DNA of 64,000 nucleotides, taken from positions 105,200 through 169,199 of the forward strand of contig NZ_VFVY01000016.1 of NCBI RefSeq assembly GCF_006442315.1, written 5' to 3'. Source of the stretch: Mesorhizobium sp. B2-3-4 (lineage in GTDB: Bacteria > Pseudomonadota > Alphaproteobacteria > Rhizobiales > Rhizobiaceae). Made by a program: the position numbers and the translations under genes. The notes under the pieces were generated by a model. That model saw nothing but the letters and a program-made list of their open reading frames with translations. It was not told the DNA's origin and made no database searches. Below, one piece after another: positions 42,337 to 50,881 of the stretch (position 1 is its first letter; every line of letters begins with the position of its first letter).

Positions 42337-42366
42337 GCCGATCTCCCCTGCGTGGCGGAGATCGGC
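42337..42366. terminator. Bidirectional hairpin between convergent genes
   Basis: GCCGATCTCC (42337-42346) and GGAGATCGGC (42357-42366) form a perfect 10-bp stem with a 10-nt loop immediately after the MocA-like stop and before the convergent NUDIX gene. There is no strong U-tract. The stem and the following GCAGCTTTGCCGCCGGCG also match the RIME-like family. Confidence 0.5.
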
Positions 42367-42383
42367 AGCTTTGCCGCCGGCGA

Positions 42384-42851
42384 TTAATCGGCCCCCAACT
42401 GCCTTGCCAGATCCGCCAACATCGGGCGCTGTCCCTGAAGGATCTTGACCTCGGCTTCGGCCAAGGTGAACCAGCCGGCCCGGTCGATCTCAGGAAATTC
42501 CTTCATCGATCCGGACCTGGGCGGCCATTCCATGGTGAAGCTGTTGCTCCTGATCGCGCCGGGATCGATCCCGGTGCTGTCCTCGACGGACCAGGCGATG
42601 ACGATCTTGCCGCCCGGCTGCCTGTACTCGCCCAGGCGCGTGAACGGGCCGCCGGTGGTGATGCCCGTTTCCTCGCTTGTCTCGCGGCGGGCCGCCGCCA
42701 GTTCATCCTCGCCCTCGTCGACGAGACCCTTCGGGATCGACCAGGCGCCGTCGTCCTTCTTCGCCCAGAACGGCCCACCCGGGTGCACCAGCAGCACCTC
42801 GATGCCGCCGCCCAGGCGATAGATCAGCAAGCCCGCACTGCGTTTTGCCAT
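42384..42851 (-). CDS. NUDIX hydrolase
   Basis: A 155-residue pyrophosphohydrolase. The Nudix box reads GLVDEGEDELAAARRETSEETGI (split here: G-x5-E-x7-RE-x2-EE-x-G), near residues 40-62. The N-terminal AKRSAGLLIYRLGGGIEVLLVHPGG and WSIPKGLVDEG are typical of the predicted NTP pyrophosphohydrolases annotated in rhizobia as diadenosine-type. Cytosolic and monocistronic, on the strand opposite the MocA-like gene. Substrate unknown. Confidence 0.92.
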   Translation of the reverse strand: MAKRSAGLLIYRLGGGIEVLLVHPGGPFWAKKDDGAWSIPKGLVDEGEDELAAARRETSEETGITTGGPFTRLGEYRQPGGKIVIAWSVEDSTGIDPGAIRSNSFTMEWPPRSGSMKEFPEIDRAGWFTLAEAEVKILQGQRPMLADLARQLGAD

Positions 42852-43043
42852 TTTTGTGTGTCCGGTTGCGGTGTCGGCGCGAAGTCGGTCGTCGCTGTGA
42901 TTCTTCGGGAATCAGCGGCCCCGGCCTTGCATCGGCAGATTGCGACGCCATGTCAGATGCATCCGCATTGCAGCTCATCCGCGAGTCCGGCAATCTGATA
43001 GCATCGTTTTTGGGGCGGCGTCGAAAGTCATTGGGGCGTTCGA

Positions 43044-43574
43044 ATGCAACTGGGTCTGATCGGCTACTACAGCGACTTCGTCGTCTATCCCCTGGTGATC
43101 GCCGTGCTTGGCGTGGCCGGGCTGATCGAGGCCGGGGAAGAAAGCGCGCCGGACTGGATCGGCACCGTGCTGGTCTGTCTCGGTCTGTGGACGCTGATCG
43201 AATACGTCCTGCACCGCTTCGTCCTTCATCACATCCCCTACATCAAGGATCTGCACGACCGCCATCATGTCGAGGAGCGCAGTTCTGTGGGCACGCCCAC
43301 CTGGCTCAGCCTCGGTGTGCATGCGCTGGTCGCACTGCCCGTATGGCTGCTCGCCGGCTTCGCTGCTGCCAGCGCGGTGAGCTGCGGGCTGATGCTGGGC
43401 TATCTCTGGTACATCAGCGTCCACCACATGATCCACCACTGGCATCCGGCGCATCCGAGCTACCTCTACACGCTCAAGCGCCGCCACGCCGTGCATCATC
43501 ATGTCGACGAGACCGCCAATTTCGGCGTGACGTCGATAATCTGGGACCGGATTTTCGGCACCGCGCGGCTCTGA
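43044..43574 (+). CDS. Sterol desaturase/fatty-acid hydroxylase superfamily membrane protein
   Basis: A 176-residue integral-membrane protein with di-iron histidine clusters EYVLHRFVLHHIP, LHDRHHVEER, SVHHMIHHWHP and RRHAVHHHVDETANFG, and hydrophobic segments near residues 8-30, 45-60 and 90-125. It is shorter than the MocD-like protein in this window and of a different subgroup (the small FA-hydroxylase type). The substrate is probably a lipid. It is isolated, with no redox partner adjacent. ATG 43044 lacks a strong SD. Confidence 0.85.
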   Translation: MQLGLIGYYSDFVVYPLVIAVLGVAGLIEAGEESAPDWIGTVLVCLGLWTLIEYVLHRFVLHHIPYIKDLHDRHHVEERSSVGTPTWLSLGVHALVALPVWLLAGFAAASAVSCGLMLGYLWYISVHHMIHHWHPAHPSYLYTLKRRHAVHHHVDETANFGVTSIIWDRIFGTARL

Positions 43575-43789
43575 GAACGGATGCGGCCTGTGCGGCCAGC
43601 CCAAGCGGCGCAGGCGCCTGGGGATAATGCCAGCGATGTCCCGATGGCGGACGTTTCCGGCATTGTGCTTGCTGCCGCGCTGCAATAGGCAGGCGAGGTG
43701 CCGTAGTTATAAATCAGATTTACCTAATATAATTTGGCGTTGCTCAGGCAATGCCGTAATGCCTTGTCAGCCATCAAAGGATTGTCCGC

Positions 43790-44314
43790 GTGCCGAAACT
43801 CAAGTCCATCTATCGTGTTGTCATTCTGTCGGGTTTCGTTGCCATGACGAATTTTGCCGGCAGTGCGATGGCCGCCGTGGCCGATGCCGCATTCTTCGAT
43901 GCCGCGCTGTGCAAGCCGCCTTATTCCACGGCTTCGGCAACGGAAATCTACGATGCGGCGGAAAAGCTGGCCAAGCCTGATATGTCTTCGCTGGGCGCCG
44001 CGATCTACAAGATCCCGCAGCAGATCGGCCGCGACGGCTTCGAGTCGGACGAAGTGTTCTTCGCCTCGAGCGCGGTCGGTGTGCTCATCAAGGGCGAGCG
44101 CGCCGACGAGCTTGCCAAGGCCTATGGCCTGAAGCCCGAGACGTCGGATCTGATGGGTGCCTCCAGCAAGGGCTATGCGCTGGAACTGCCGGCGGACCAG
44201 CAGCCGCCGGAGGGACTGGCCGGCCCGGGAAAGGTGTCGATCGTGGCGCGCGAGGGAAGCGCGCTTGAAGGCAGGACGTTGCTCGCCTGCGAGTTCGTGC
44301 CGGACGGATTCTAA
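43790..44314 (+). CDS. Exported hypothetical protein
   Basis: A 174-residue precursor starting at GTG 43790 (AAGGAT about 9 nt upstream). It has a Sec signal peptide, residues 1-28 (YRVVILSGFVAMTNFAGSAMA). The mature part, about 146 residues, has two Cys (LCKPPYS and LLACEF). No family recognised. The 215-bp upstream region is AT-rich and contains a perfect TATAAT at 43728-43733, a plausible -10 element without a clear -35. Periplasmic location is inferred. Confidence 0.65.
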   Translation: MPKLKSIYRVVILSGFVAMTNFAGSAMAAVADAAFFDAALCKPPYSTASATEIYDAAEKLAKPDMSSLGAAIYKIPQQIGRDGFESDEVFFASSAVGVLIKGERADELAKAYGLKPETSDLMGASSKGYALELPADQQPPEGLAGPGKVSIVAREGSALEGRTLLACEFVPDGF

Positions 44315-44337
44315 CGTAGGCCGCATCGGCGGCTTGG

Positions 44338-45585
44338 CTACAATTCCTTCTGCGCCAGTTCCCTGAATTCGTCGGGCACCGAGCGGGCCGCCTCCAGCGC
44401 CACAGTGCCGTAGCCGACCGCCTGTTTGCCGAAGCGTTCGCGGATCTTGTCGATGGCGCGGTCAGCGCCGAAGCGTGCCAGGCCTTTTCGGCTGCCCGGG
44501 CGGCGCTTCTCGTCGGCGAGGCCGAGCGGCAGGTCGAGCTGCAGTTCCGCGCTTTCTTCCAGATGCGAGACCGAAATCGCCAGCAGCGAGATCGTCTTCT
44601 CGTGGCGATGGTCGGCGAGCACGCCCTGCACCAGGTCCTGCGCGATTTCGGCCAGCATTGCGGTCGCCGAGATCGGCTGCTCCAGCGTGATCGAGCGTGT
44701 GACGGCGCTGAGATCGGCAAAGCGCACGCGCACCGTCACCGTGCGGCCGGGGCGGTTCTTGGCGCGCAGCCGGCTGGCGACACGGTCGGCCAGATGCAGC
44801 AGCGCCGGCACGATCACCCGCGCCACGGCTGGTTTCATCCCGAGCGCCGATTGCGCGCCGGCCGAGTGCGCCCGACGCTTCGTCTCCAGCTTGCGCGGAT
44901 CGCGATTCCAGGACAGCGCCGCGAGTTTTTCGCCGGCGGCGGGGCCAAGCAGCCGGGTCAGCGCGCCGCTGTGCGTGCGGGCCAGCTGGCCGATGGTCTC
45001 GACGCCGATCTCGGCCAGCCGCGCCCTGGTTGCCGGTCCGACGCCCCACATCAGGCCGACCGGCAAATCGTGCAGGAAGGCAAGCTCGGTGCCGGGCTCG
45101 ACCACCACCAGCCCGTCGGGCTTGGCGACCTGCGAGGCGATCTTGGCCAGATGCTTGGTGCGCGCCACGCCGATCGAGATCGGCAGGCCAAGTTCGGTCC
45201 GCACGCGGCGGCGGATCGCGGCGGCGATCTCACAGGGCGGCCCGAACAGATGCGTGCAGCCGGCGACGTCGGCGAAGGCCTCGTCGATGGAGATGCGCTC
45301 GACCAGCGGCGTGAAATCGTCGAGCACCCTGATCGCGGCGTCTCCCAGCCGCTGGTAGTGGCTGAAATTGCCGCCGACGAAGATCAATTGCGGGCAAAGC
45401 TCGCGCGCCTTGCGCCCCGGCATGCCGCCGCGCACGCCGAAGGCGCGCGCCTCATAGGATGCCGCGAGCACCACGCCGCCGCCGACCGCGATCGGCTTGC
45501 CGCGCAGCGCCGGGTCGAGCAATTGCTCGACCGAAGCATAGAAGGCGTCGAGATCGGCATGCAGGATGGTGGCCGTCGTTTCCAT
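44338..45585 (-). CDS. dinB: DNA polymerase IV (Y-family, DinB)
   Basis: A 415-residue translesion polymerase. Palm catalytic acidic residues lie in ILHADLDAFYASVEQ (residues 7-21) and RISIDEAFADVAG. The HhH thumb-linker is GLMWGVGPATRARLAEIGVETIGQLA, and the little-finger domain follows (TVTVRVRFADLSAVTRSITL). It lacks an obvious C-terminal beta-clamp QxxLxF-type motif; the end reads FRELAQKEL. ATG 45585 gives the family N-terminus. An alphaproteobacterial LexA box lies 35 bp upstream, so SOS induction is likely. Confidence 0.95.
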   Translation of the reverse strand: METTATILHADLDAFYASVEQLLDPALRGKPIAVGGGVVLAASYEARAFGVRGGMPGRKARELCPQLIFVGGNFSHYQRLGDAAIRVLDDFTPLVERISIDEAFADVAGCTHLFGPPCEIAAAIRRRVRTELGLPISIGVARTKHLAKIASQVAKPDGLVVVEPGTELAFLHDLPVGLMWGVGPATRARLAEIGVETIGQLARTHSGALTRLLGPAAGEKLAALSWNRDPRKLETKRRAHSAGAQSALGMKPAVARVIVPALLHLADRVASRLRAKNRPGRTVTVRVRFADLSAVTRSITLEQPISATAMLAEIAQDLVQGVLADHRHEKTISLLAISVSHLEESAELQLDLPLGLADEKRRPGSRKGLARFGADRAIDKIRERFGKQAVGYGTVALEAARSVPDEFRELAQKEL

Positions 45586-45619
45586 CCCGTTCCGCTCATC
45601 CGCGATTGCTGATAGATCG

Positions 45620-45634
45620 GAACAAATAAAGAAC
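45620..45634 (-). promoter_or_regulatory. LexA (SOS) box upstream of dinB
   Basis: The minus strand reads GTTC-TTTATTT-GTTC, the direct-repeat GTTC-N7-GTTC operator characteristic of alphaproteobacterial LexA, ending 35 bp before the dinB start. Confidence 0.8.
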
Positions 45635-45743
45635 ATAAAGGGATCGTTGTCAATCGGAGCTCGGCGCGCCGATACCCCTTGGCGGTAACCGAGGCGCGAA
45701 AAGCTCCTCCTTCCGCCCTGCGCAAGAAGGAAGCTGCGCATCC

Positions 45744-46160
45744 CTAGACGATATGCTCCGCCCGCAGCGCCGCCTTCATCCGTTCCAGCGCCGGCTCGCC
45801 GCCCGCCGCCAGTTCGTCGGCGATGCGGGCCAGCTTGTCGTCGGACTTGCGGTGCTTGCTGCCCCAGGCGCCGAGCGTGGCCAGCACCGGCAGCAGATCG
45901 ATGCCGGCCTCGGTCAGCCGGTAGATCGCCTTCAGCCCGTGGCTCGGGTCGTCGCTGCGGGTGAGGATGCCTTCATCCTGCAGTGTCTGCAGCCGCTCGG
46001 CCAGCGTGCGCGAGGAGATGCCTTCATCGGATTGCAGGAATTCGCGAAAATGCTTTTTGCCGGCGAAGATCAGGTCGCGGATGATGAGCAGCGTCCAGCG
46101 GTCGCCGAGCAATTCAAGCGACAGGTTGATCGGGCAACCGGATCGTTCGCGCGTCGACAT
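45744..46160 (-). CDS. HxlR-family transcriptional regulator
   Basis: A 138-residue winged-helix regulator. It has the HxlR signature CPINLSLELLGDRWTLLIIRDLIFAGKKHFREFLQ (one Cys near the N-terminus, often redox or thiol sensing), then GISSRTLAERLQTLQDEGILTR as recognition helix and wing. It is divergent from the NmrA-type oxidoreductase gene. Two 22-bp direct repeats in the shared intergenic region are probable binding sites. It likely represses the adjacent reductase in response to an aldehyde or quinone (inference). Confidence 0.92.
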   Translation of the reverse strand: MSTRERSGCPINLSLELLGDRWTLLIIRDLIFAGKKHFREFLQSDEGISSRTLAERLQTLQDEGILTRSDDPSHGLKAIYRLTEAGIDLLPVLATLGAWGSKHRKSDDKLARIADELAAGGEPALERMKAALRAEHIV

Positions 46161-46165
46161 CCCAG

Positions 46166-46241
46166 TGGTTCCATTTTTAAATCAATTTACTATTGACATC
46201 ATTCTTGCCATGCGTCAAATGGTTCCAAAAGTAAATCAATT
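46166..46241. promoter_or_regulatory. Pair of direct repeats, candidate HxlR operators
   Basis: TGGTTCCA-4N-TAAATCAATT occurs at 46166-46187 and again at 46220-46241, 54 bp apart and identical outside the four central bases. Both lie in the HxlR/NmrA divergent promoter region. The first copy overlaps the start region of the HxlR gene, and TTGACA at 46193-46198 lies between the copies. Confidence 0.65.
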
Positions 46242-46281
46242 GCGGCCCGACGGCTCGCGGTTTCACCAGGAGGAGGACGTC

Positions 46282-47163
46282 ATGAGCAAACAAACCATCG
46301 GCAAAACCAGCGCGCCAAGGACCGTCGTGGTCGTCGGTGCCACCAGCGACGTCGGCGGGCAAGTCGCTTCGGTGCTGGCCGGGCAGGGACATGCGGTGCG
46401 CGCCGTGGCGCGGAGCCTGGGTGTCGCGCTCGACGATGCCGCGGCACTCGCGTCCGCCTTCGCCGGCGCCGACAGCGCCTATGTGATGATCCCCTTCGAC
46501 GTCACCGCGCCGGACCTGCATCGTTTCGAGGATGAGGTCGGTGAGCGGCTGGCGGAAGCCATCAGGACTTCGGGCGTGCGCCGCGTCGTGCTGCTCAGCG
46601 GCCTCAACACGCATCTCAGGATGGGGACTTCGCTGGGCGCCGCGATGATGGAAGAGCGGCTCGAGACGATCGGTCTCGACGAGCTGGTGTTCCTGCGCGC
46701 GTCCTTCTTCATGGAGAATTTCGTCAGGGGCATGGGCTTTATCGAGCAGGCCGCCGGAGGCGTCTTCGCCACGCCCTTCCGTGGCGATCTGCCGATGCCG
46801 TTGATCGCCGCGCGCGACATCGGCCAGCGCGCCGCCGCCTTGTTCGGCGCGGAGCGTTTGCCGGCCGGGCGCGTCGTCGAGCTGCATGGCGGCGGCTATT
46901 ACACATTCGAGCAGGCGACCGGCATTCTCGGCAAGGCTATCGGCCGCGAGGTGACCTATCATGCGGCGCCTTTTGCCGATGCCCGCGCCGGGATGATCGC
47001 CGGCGGCCTGTCGGCGAGCTTCGCCGATGCGTTGGGCGAGACGGCGGCGAGCTTCAACAGAGGCGAGCGCTGGGCGCTGGAGGCGCCGTCGCCGGACAAT
47101 GCCACGCCGACCACCTTCGAAGCATGGGCACGAGACTTCGCCCGCTCGCATGGCGCTGCCTGA
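46282..47163 (+). CDS. NmrA-like NAD(P)-binding oxidoreductase
   Basis: A 293-residue atypical SDR with the nucleotide-binding loop VVVVGATSDVGGQVASVLAGQGHAVRA split around residues 15-40, and a VVLLSGLNTHL segment. There is no classical YxxxK pair, typical of NmrA/QOR2-type proteins. ATG 46282 has AGGAGGAGG upstream. It is divergent from HxlR, its probable repressor, and is the first of a run of redox genes to 49847. Substrate unknown; quinones or electrophiles are plausible. Confidence 0.85.
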   Translation: MSKQTIGKTSAPRTVVVVGATSDVGGQVASVLAGQGHAVRAVARSLGVALDDAAALASAFAGADSAYVMIPFDVTAPDLHRFEDEVGERLAEAIRTSGVRRVVLLSGLNTHLRMGTSLGAAMMEERLETIGLDELVFLRASFFMENFVRGMGFIEQAAGGVFATPFRGDLPMPLIAARDIGQRAAALFGAERLPAGRVVELHGGGYYTFEQATGILGKAIGREVTYHAAPFADARAGMIAGGLSASFADALGETAASFNRGERWALEAPSPDNATPTTFEAWARDFARSHGAA

Positions 47164-47201
47164 TCTCTTCCCGTGTAGAATCCGAAAACGAGTACAAGCC
47201 G

Positions 47202-47789
47202 ATGAAAAAGCTCATCCTGCAGATGCAGATGTCGGTCGACGGTTTCGTCGGCGCCGCCGCCGACCACCCGTGGCAGCTCTGGGAATGGGGCGAGGACAAT
47301 GGCTGGGACGAGGAGTTGAAACGGGATTTCAACACCGTCTTCGCCGGCATCGACACCATCCTGCTCAGCCGCAAGATGGCCGAGGAGGGCTATCTCACCC
47401 ATTGGGGCAAGGCGGCGGGGAAATATCCGGTCGATCCCTTCTATGCCTTCGCCCGGCGCATCGTCGACGCGCGCAAGGTGGTGGCGAGCGACAAGCTCCA
47501 GGCCCCGCGCTGGGAGCGCACGACGGTGGTGAGCGGCGACCTGGTGCGCGAGGTCGGCGCGTTGAAGGCAGGCGAGGGCGGCGACATCGGCGTGTTCGGC
47601 GGCGCCGGCTTCGCGTCGGCGCTGATTGCGGCCGGAGCGGTCGACGAGTTCCAGCTGTTCGTCAATCCGGCGGTGCTGGGCGCCGGCCGCCGCATCTTCG
47701 ACCAGGGCGGTTTTGGCAGGCTGATTCTACTCGGCTCCAAGGCCTATGCCTGCGGCATGGTGGTCAACCGCTATGCGCCGGCCGGCTGA
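47202..47789 (+). CDS. Dihydrofolate reductase-like (RibD C-terminal) family protein
   Basis: A 195-residue protein of the DHFR/RibD-C fold: MKKLILQMQMSVDGFVGA at the N-terminus, DTILLSRKMAEEGYL, and the NADPH-binding GDIGVFGGAGFASALIAAGAVDEFQLFVNPAVLGAG. These stand-alone proteins are distinct from folate-pathway FolA and have unassigned reductase activity. It starts 38 bp after the NmrA-like stop, with no strong SD. Probably in the same transcription unit. Confidence 0.88.
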   Translation: MKKLILQMQMSVDGFVGAAADHPWQLWEWGEDNGWDEELKRDFNTVFAGIDTILLSRKMAEEGYLTHWGKAAGKYPVDPFYAFARRIVDARKVVASDKLQAPRWERTTVVSGDLVREVGALKAGEGGDIGVFGGAGFASALIAAGAVDEFQLFVNPAVLGAGRRIFDQGGFGRLILLGSKAYACGMVVNRYAPAG

Positions 47790-47916
47790 TCGCGGGCGCG
47801 CGGGCCTCGCGGCCAAAAAAAGGCGTTTGGCCGGAATCCTTTGCCCGCTTCTCCTCGTCTTCAAGGTGCGGCCGTCGGACGGGCGGCCGCATCAATCCTC
47901 AACGGAGAGACAGACC

Positions 47917-48798
47917 ATGATCCTGGTGACGGGCGCCACCGGCCTCAACGGCAAGGCAATCGTGCGCGAATTCGCGCGGCAGAAGCATGAGGTGAGGGCG
48001 CTGGTTCGCGATCAGGACCGGGCCGTGGCGGCGGGGCTCGGCGGGCTTGCCGGCGTCGAACTGGTTGGCGGCGACATGCGCCGGGCGCAGACACTTGGCC
48101 CGGCGCTCGACGGCATTGACCGCGTGCTGATGATCTCGACGGCAGCCGAGGACATGACGGAAACGCAATGCCGCTTCATCGATGCCTGCAGGCAGGCCGG
48201 CATTGCCCATGTGGTGAAGTTTTCAGGTGCCGAATCCAACATCGGCTATGACGCGACGAAGTTCCGCTTCACGCGCATGCATGAGGAGGTGGAGCGCTAT
48301 CTCGAAGCAGCGGGGATGGCGTGGACGCATCTGCGCCCCAGCCAGTTCATGCAGGTCTATCTGCGCGACGCACCGACCATCGCCGCCGAGGGCGCCTTCT
48401 ATCTGGCGCTTGGCGACACCGAACTGTCGCCGGTCGATGTCGAGGACATCGCCAAGGTCGCCTTCCGTCTGCTGCGCGACGGCGGTCATGAGAGCGAGAG
48501 CCTGGACATGACCGGACCCGAGGCGCTGACCATGAGCGACGTCGCGGCGCGGATATCGCAGGCGATCGGCAAGCCGGTCCGCTATATCGACGTCAGCCCG
48601 CAGGAGCGGCGGCGTGCGCTCATGGCCAGCGGTATTTCTCCCGCCTTCGCCGATGCGCTGGACGAGCAGTTGGCCGAGCGGCTGCGACGCCCGAAATCGC
48701 GGGTACATCTGGCCACGCATGAAATGTTCGGCGTGCGGGCGACGCCGTTCGTCGAATTCGCGCAGCGCCACACGGCGATGCTGCGAGGCGGGGCATAG
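47917..48798 (+). CDS. NmrA/SDR-type NAD(P)H:quinone oxidoreductase-like protein
   Basis: A 293-residue protein that begins directly with the dinucleotide loop MILVTGATGLNGKAIVREFARQ. It continues with VELVGGDMRRAQTL, VKFSGAESN and WTHLRPSQFMQVYL, resembling QorB/YtfG-type quinone reductases of the NmrA group. GGAGAGACAGACC supplies the SD. It is in the run of redox genes downstream of the HxlR divergent promoter, separated from the preceding gene by 127 bp, so it may have its own promoter. Confidence 0.85.
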   Translation: MILVTGATGLNGKAIVREFARQKHEVRALVRDQDRAVAAGLGGLAGVELVGGDMRRAQTLGPALDGIDRVLMISTAAEDMTETQCRFIDACRQAGIAHVVKFSGAESNIGYDATKFRFTRMHEEVERYLEAAGMAWTHLRPSQFMQVYLRDAPTIAAEGAFYLALGDTELSPVDVEDIAKVAFRLLRDGGHESESLDMTGPEALTMSDVAARISQAIGKPVRYIDVSPQERRRALMASGISPAFADALDEQLAERLRRPKSRVHLATHEMFGVRATPFVEFAQRHTAMLRGGA

Positions 48799-48905
48799 AG
48801 CGCCGAAAAAACCGTAGCTGGGCGCGTATCCTTTTTGCCTGCCCGTCCGTCTCTGTCTTGAAGGTCGCGCCGAAACCGCGATCCGCAACCACAGGCGACA
48901 CAGTC

Positions 48906-49847
48906 ATGGCCAGCATCGAGAGCCAGGCAAACAAGAACCACTACGCGGCGATCGCGGCCAATGCGGGCAAGCTGACCAGCCCGCAGGCGATCATCGATTA
49001 CAACGACGTCAATTGGACGGCGCTGACCGGCGAACCGGGCGGCGTCGACTATGTCGAGGTCGATGCCGGCGGCGTGCCGGCGATGTGGATATTGCCCAAG
49101 GGCGCCGACGACAAGCGAGCGCTGCTGTATGCGCATGGCGGCGGCTTCATCGGCGGCTCGATCTACACGCACCGCAAGCTGGTCGGGCATCTTGCCAAGG
49201 CGGTCGGCTGCAGGGCGCTGCTTTACAACTATCCGCTGGCGCATCAGGCCAAGCACCCGGCCCAGCTCGAGGCGGCGATGTCGGCCTGGAACTGGCTTGT
49301 CGACCAGGGGTTCGACGCCGGCCATGTCGCGCTTGCCGGGGATTCCTGCGGTGCGGTGCTGACCTATGGCGTCCTGCAGCGGTTGCGTGGCGAGGGGCGG
49401 CCGCTGCCTGTCGCCGCCTTGATCATTTCGGGCTGGTTCGACATGGCGCTGACCGGCGCCAGCTACGGCACCAACCGCGAAAAGGACCCGGCCTTCGCCA
49501 GGGAAGCCGTCGACTGGCTGGTGGGTAATTTCATCGGCGACCGCGACCGGCTCGATCCGGAGGTCAGCGCGCTCTATGCCGACCTCACCGGTTTTCCGCC
49601 CGTCTTCCTGCAGGCCGGCGCCGACGAGACGCTGGTCGACGAAAGCCGCATGTTCGCGGAGCGGGCGAGGCAGGCGGGCGTCGAGACGCGGCTCGACGTG
49701 TTCGACGGCATGCTGCATTCTTTCCAGATGATGGCCGGCCGGGCGCCGGAAGCCGACGACGCGGTTCGCCGCTTGGCCGCCTGGGTGCGGCCGAGGCTGG
49801 GGCTCGCGGACGGCGGCGAAAAAATCGCCGGCGACAAGGCGGCGTGA
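48906..49847 (+). CDS. Alpha/beta hydrolase (HSL-type esterase/lipase)
   Basis: A 313-residue esterase. It has the oxyanion-hole motif LLYAHGGGFIGGS near residues 77-89 and the nucleophile elbow ALAGDSCGAVLTY (GDSxG). The catalytic Asp is in FLQAGADETLVDESR and the His in MLHSFQMM. It belongs to the hormone-sensitive-lipase (IV) family and probably hydrolyses short-chain esters in the cytosol. ATG 48906 is preferred because the longer in-frame start lacks SD. It is followed by an ECF sigma factor gene. Confidence 0.9.
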   Translation: MASIESQANKNHYAAIAANAGKLTSPQAIIDYNDVNWTALTGEPGGVDYVEVDAGGVPAMWILPKGADDKRALLYAHGGGFIGGSIYTHRKLVGHLAKAVGCRALLYNYPLAHQAKHPAQLEAAMSAWNWLVDQGFDAGHVALAGDSCGAVLTYGVLQRLRGEGRPLPVAALIISGWFDMALTGASYGTNREKDPAFAREAVDWLVGNFIGDRDRLDPEVSALYADLTGFPPVFLQAGADETLVDESRMFAERARQAGVETRLDVFDGMLHSFQMMAGRAPEADDAVRRLAAWVRPRLGLADGGEKIAGDKAA

Positions 49848-49920
49848 GCATGTCCCGGTTGATCGTCGAGCTTGCGCATGGTGAAGTGCCGCGCTTGCGC
49901 AATGGTGCGATGATGCGGCG

Positions 49921-50871
49921 ATGAACCAGCATATCCGCAAACCCCGTGAAACGAGGCGAGGCGTCGAGCCGCGCCTCGACCCCGAAGGGCTGTTCGACCT
50001 GCGCTACAGGGCGTTTCTGGAGACCGTCTCGCATCTGCGCGTCAGGCTGCATCGATATTGCGCGCGCATGACCGGCTCGGTGCTCGACGGCGAGGACATC
50101 ATGCAGGAGGCGCTGTTCGAGGCTTATCGCAAGATCGGGCAGCTCGACGATGTCGGGGCGTTGCGGCCGTGGCTGTTTCGCATCGCCCATAACAGGTGCA
50201 TCGATTTCATCAGGAGCCGCGGCGTGCGGCTCAAGGCCGAAGCCGGCTATGCGGCCGACGAGATCGTGCTGCCCGTCGAGCCGGCTGGTCCGGGGGCCGG
50301 CCGCGCCATCGAGCGGCTGGTCGTGCACCTGCCGCCGAAGGAGCGCGCCTGCGTGCTGCTCAAGGATGTCTTCGACCACTCGCTGGAAGAAATCGCCGGC
50401 CTGGTCGGCTCGACATCGGGCGGGGTGAAGTCGGCGCTCAACCGCGGACGCGCCAAGCTCGCCGCCTTGCCCGCGCAGCCGTCCACGGCGCCGGCACACG
50501 ACCCCGAACTGGAACGGCTGCTTGGCCGTTATGTCGAACTCTTCAATGCCAGGGACTGGGACGGCGTGCGGGCCCTGACCAGCGCCGATGCGCGGTTGCG
50601 TGTCTCGGACTGCTACAATGGCCTGCTCTCGGCTTCGCCCTATTTCGTCGAATATGAGCGCGGCGAGCCCTGGCGCATGCGGCCAGGCGCGGTCGAAGGG
50701 GAGATCGTGCTGGTCGTCGACAGACTGCGTGACGAGGTCTGGCGGCCGGCCTATTTTGTACGGATCCGTGCCGAGGGCGGCGTCATCGACCGCATCGCCG
50801 ATTACTATGCCTGTCCGTGGATGCTGGACATGCTGGCCGCCGACGCGGGATATGAATCCCCCTGGGAGTAG
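49921..50871 (+). CDS. ECF sigma factor with C-terminal SnoaL-like domain
   Basis: A 316-residue RNA polymerase sigma-70 family (ECF) factor. Region 2 is LHRYCARMTGSVLDGEDIMQEALFEAYRKIGQLDDVGALRPWLFRIAHNRCIDFIR (split; core -10 recognition near residues 40-100). Region 4 is LPPKERACVLLKDVFDHSLEEIAGLVGSTSGGVKSALNRGRAKL (split; near 137-180). A SnoaL/NTF2-like domain occupies about 195-316. ECF groups such as ECF41 carry such an extension as an intramolecular regulator in place of an anti-sigma factor. No anti-sigma gene is adjacent. A direct repeat (TTGCGCA-TGGT, about 49872 and 49895) precedes the start. Confidence 0.85.
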   Translation: MNQHIRKPRETRRGVEPRLDPEGLFDLRYRAFLETVSHLRVRLHRYCARMTGSVLDGEDIMQEALFEAYRKIGQLDDVGALRPWLFRIAHNRCIDFIRSRGVRLKAEAGYAADEIVLPVEPAGPGAGRAIERLVVHLPPKERACVLLKDVFDHSLEEIAGLVGSTSGGVKSALNRGRAKLAALPAQPSTAPAHDPELERLLGRYVELFNARDWDGVRALTSADARLRVSDCYNGLLSASPYFVEYERGEPWRMRPGAVEGEIVLVVDRLRDEVWRPAYFVRIRAEGGVIDRIADYYACPWMLDMLAADAGYESPWE

Positions 50872-50881
50872 GAAGAAACGC

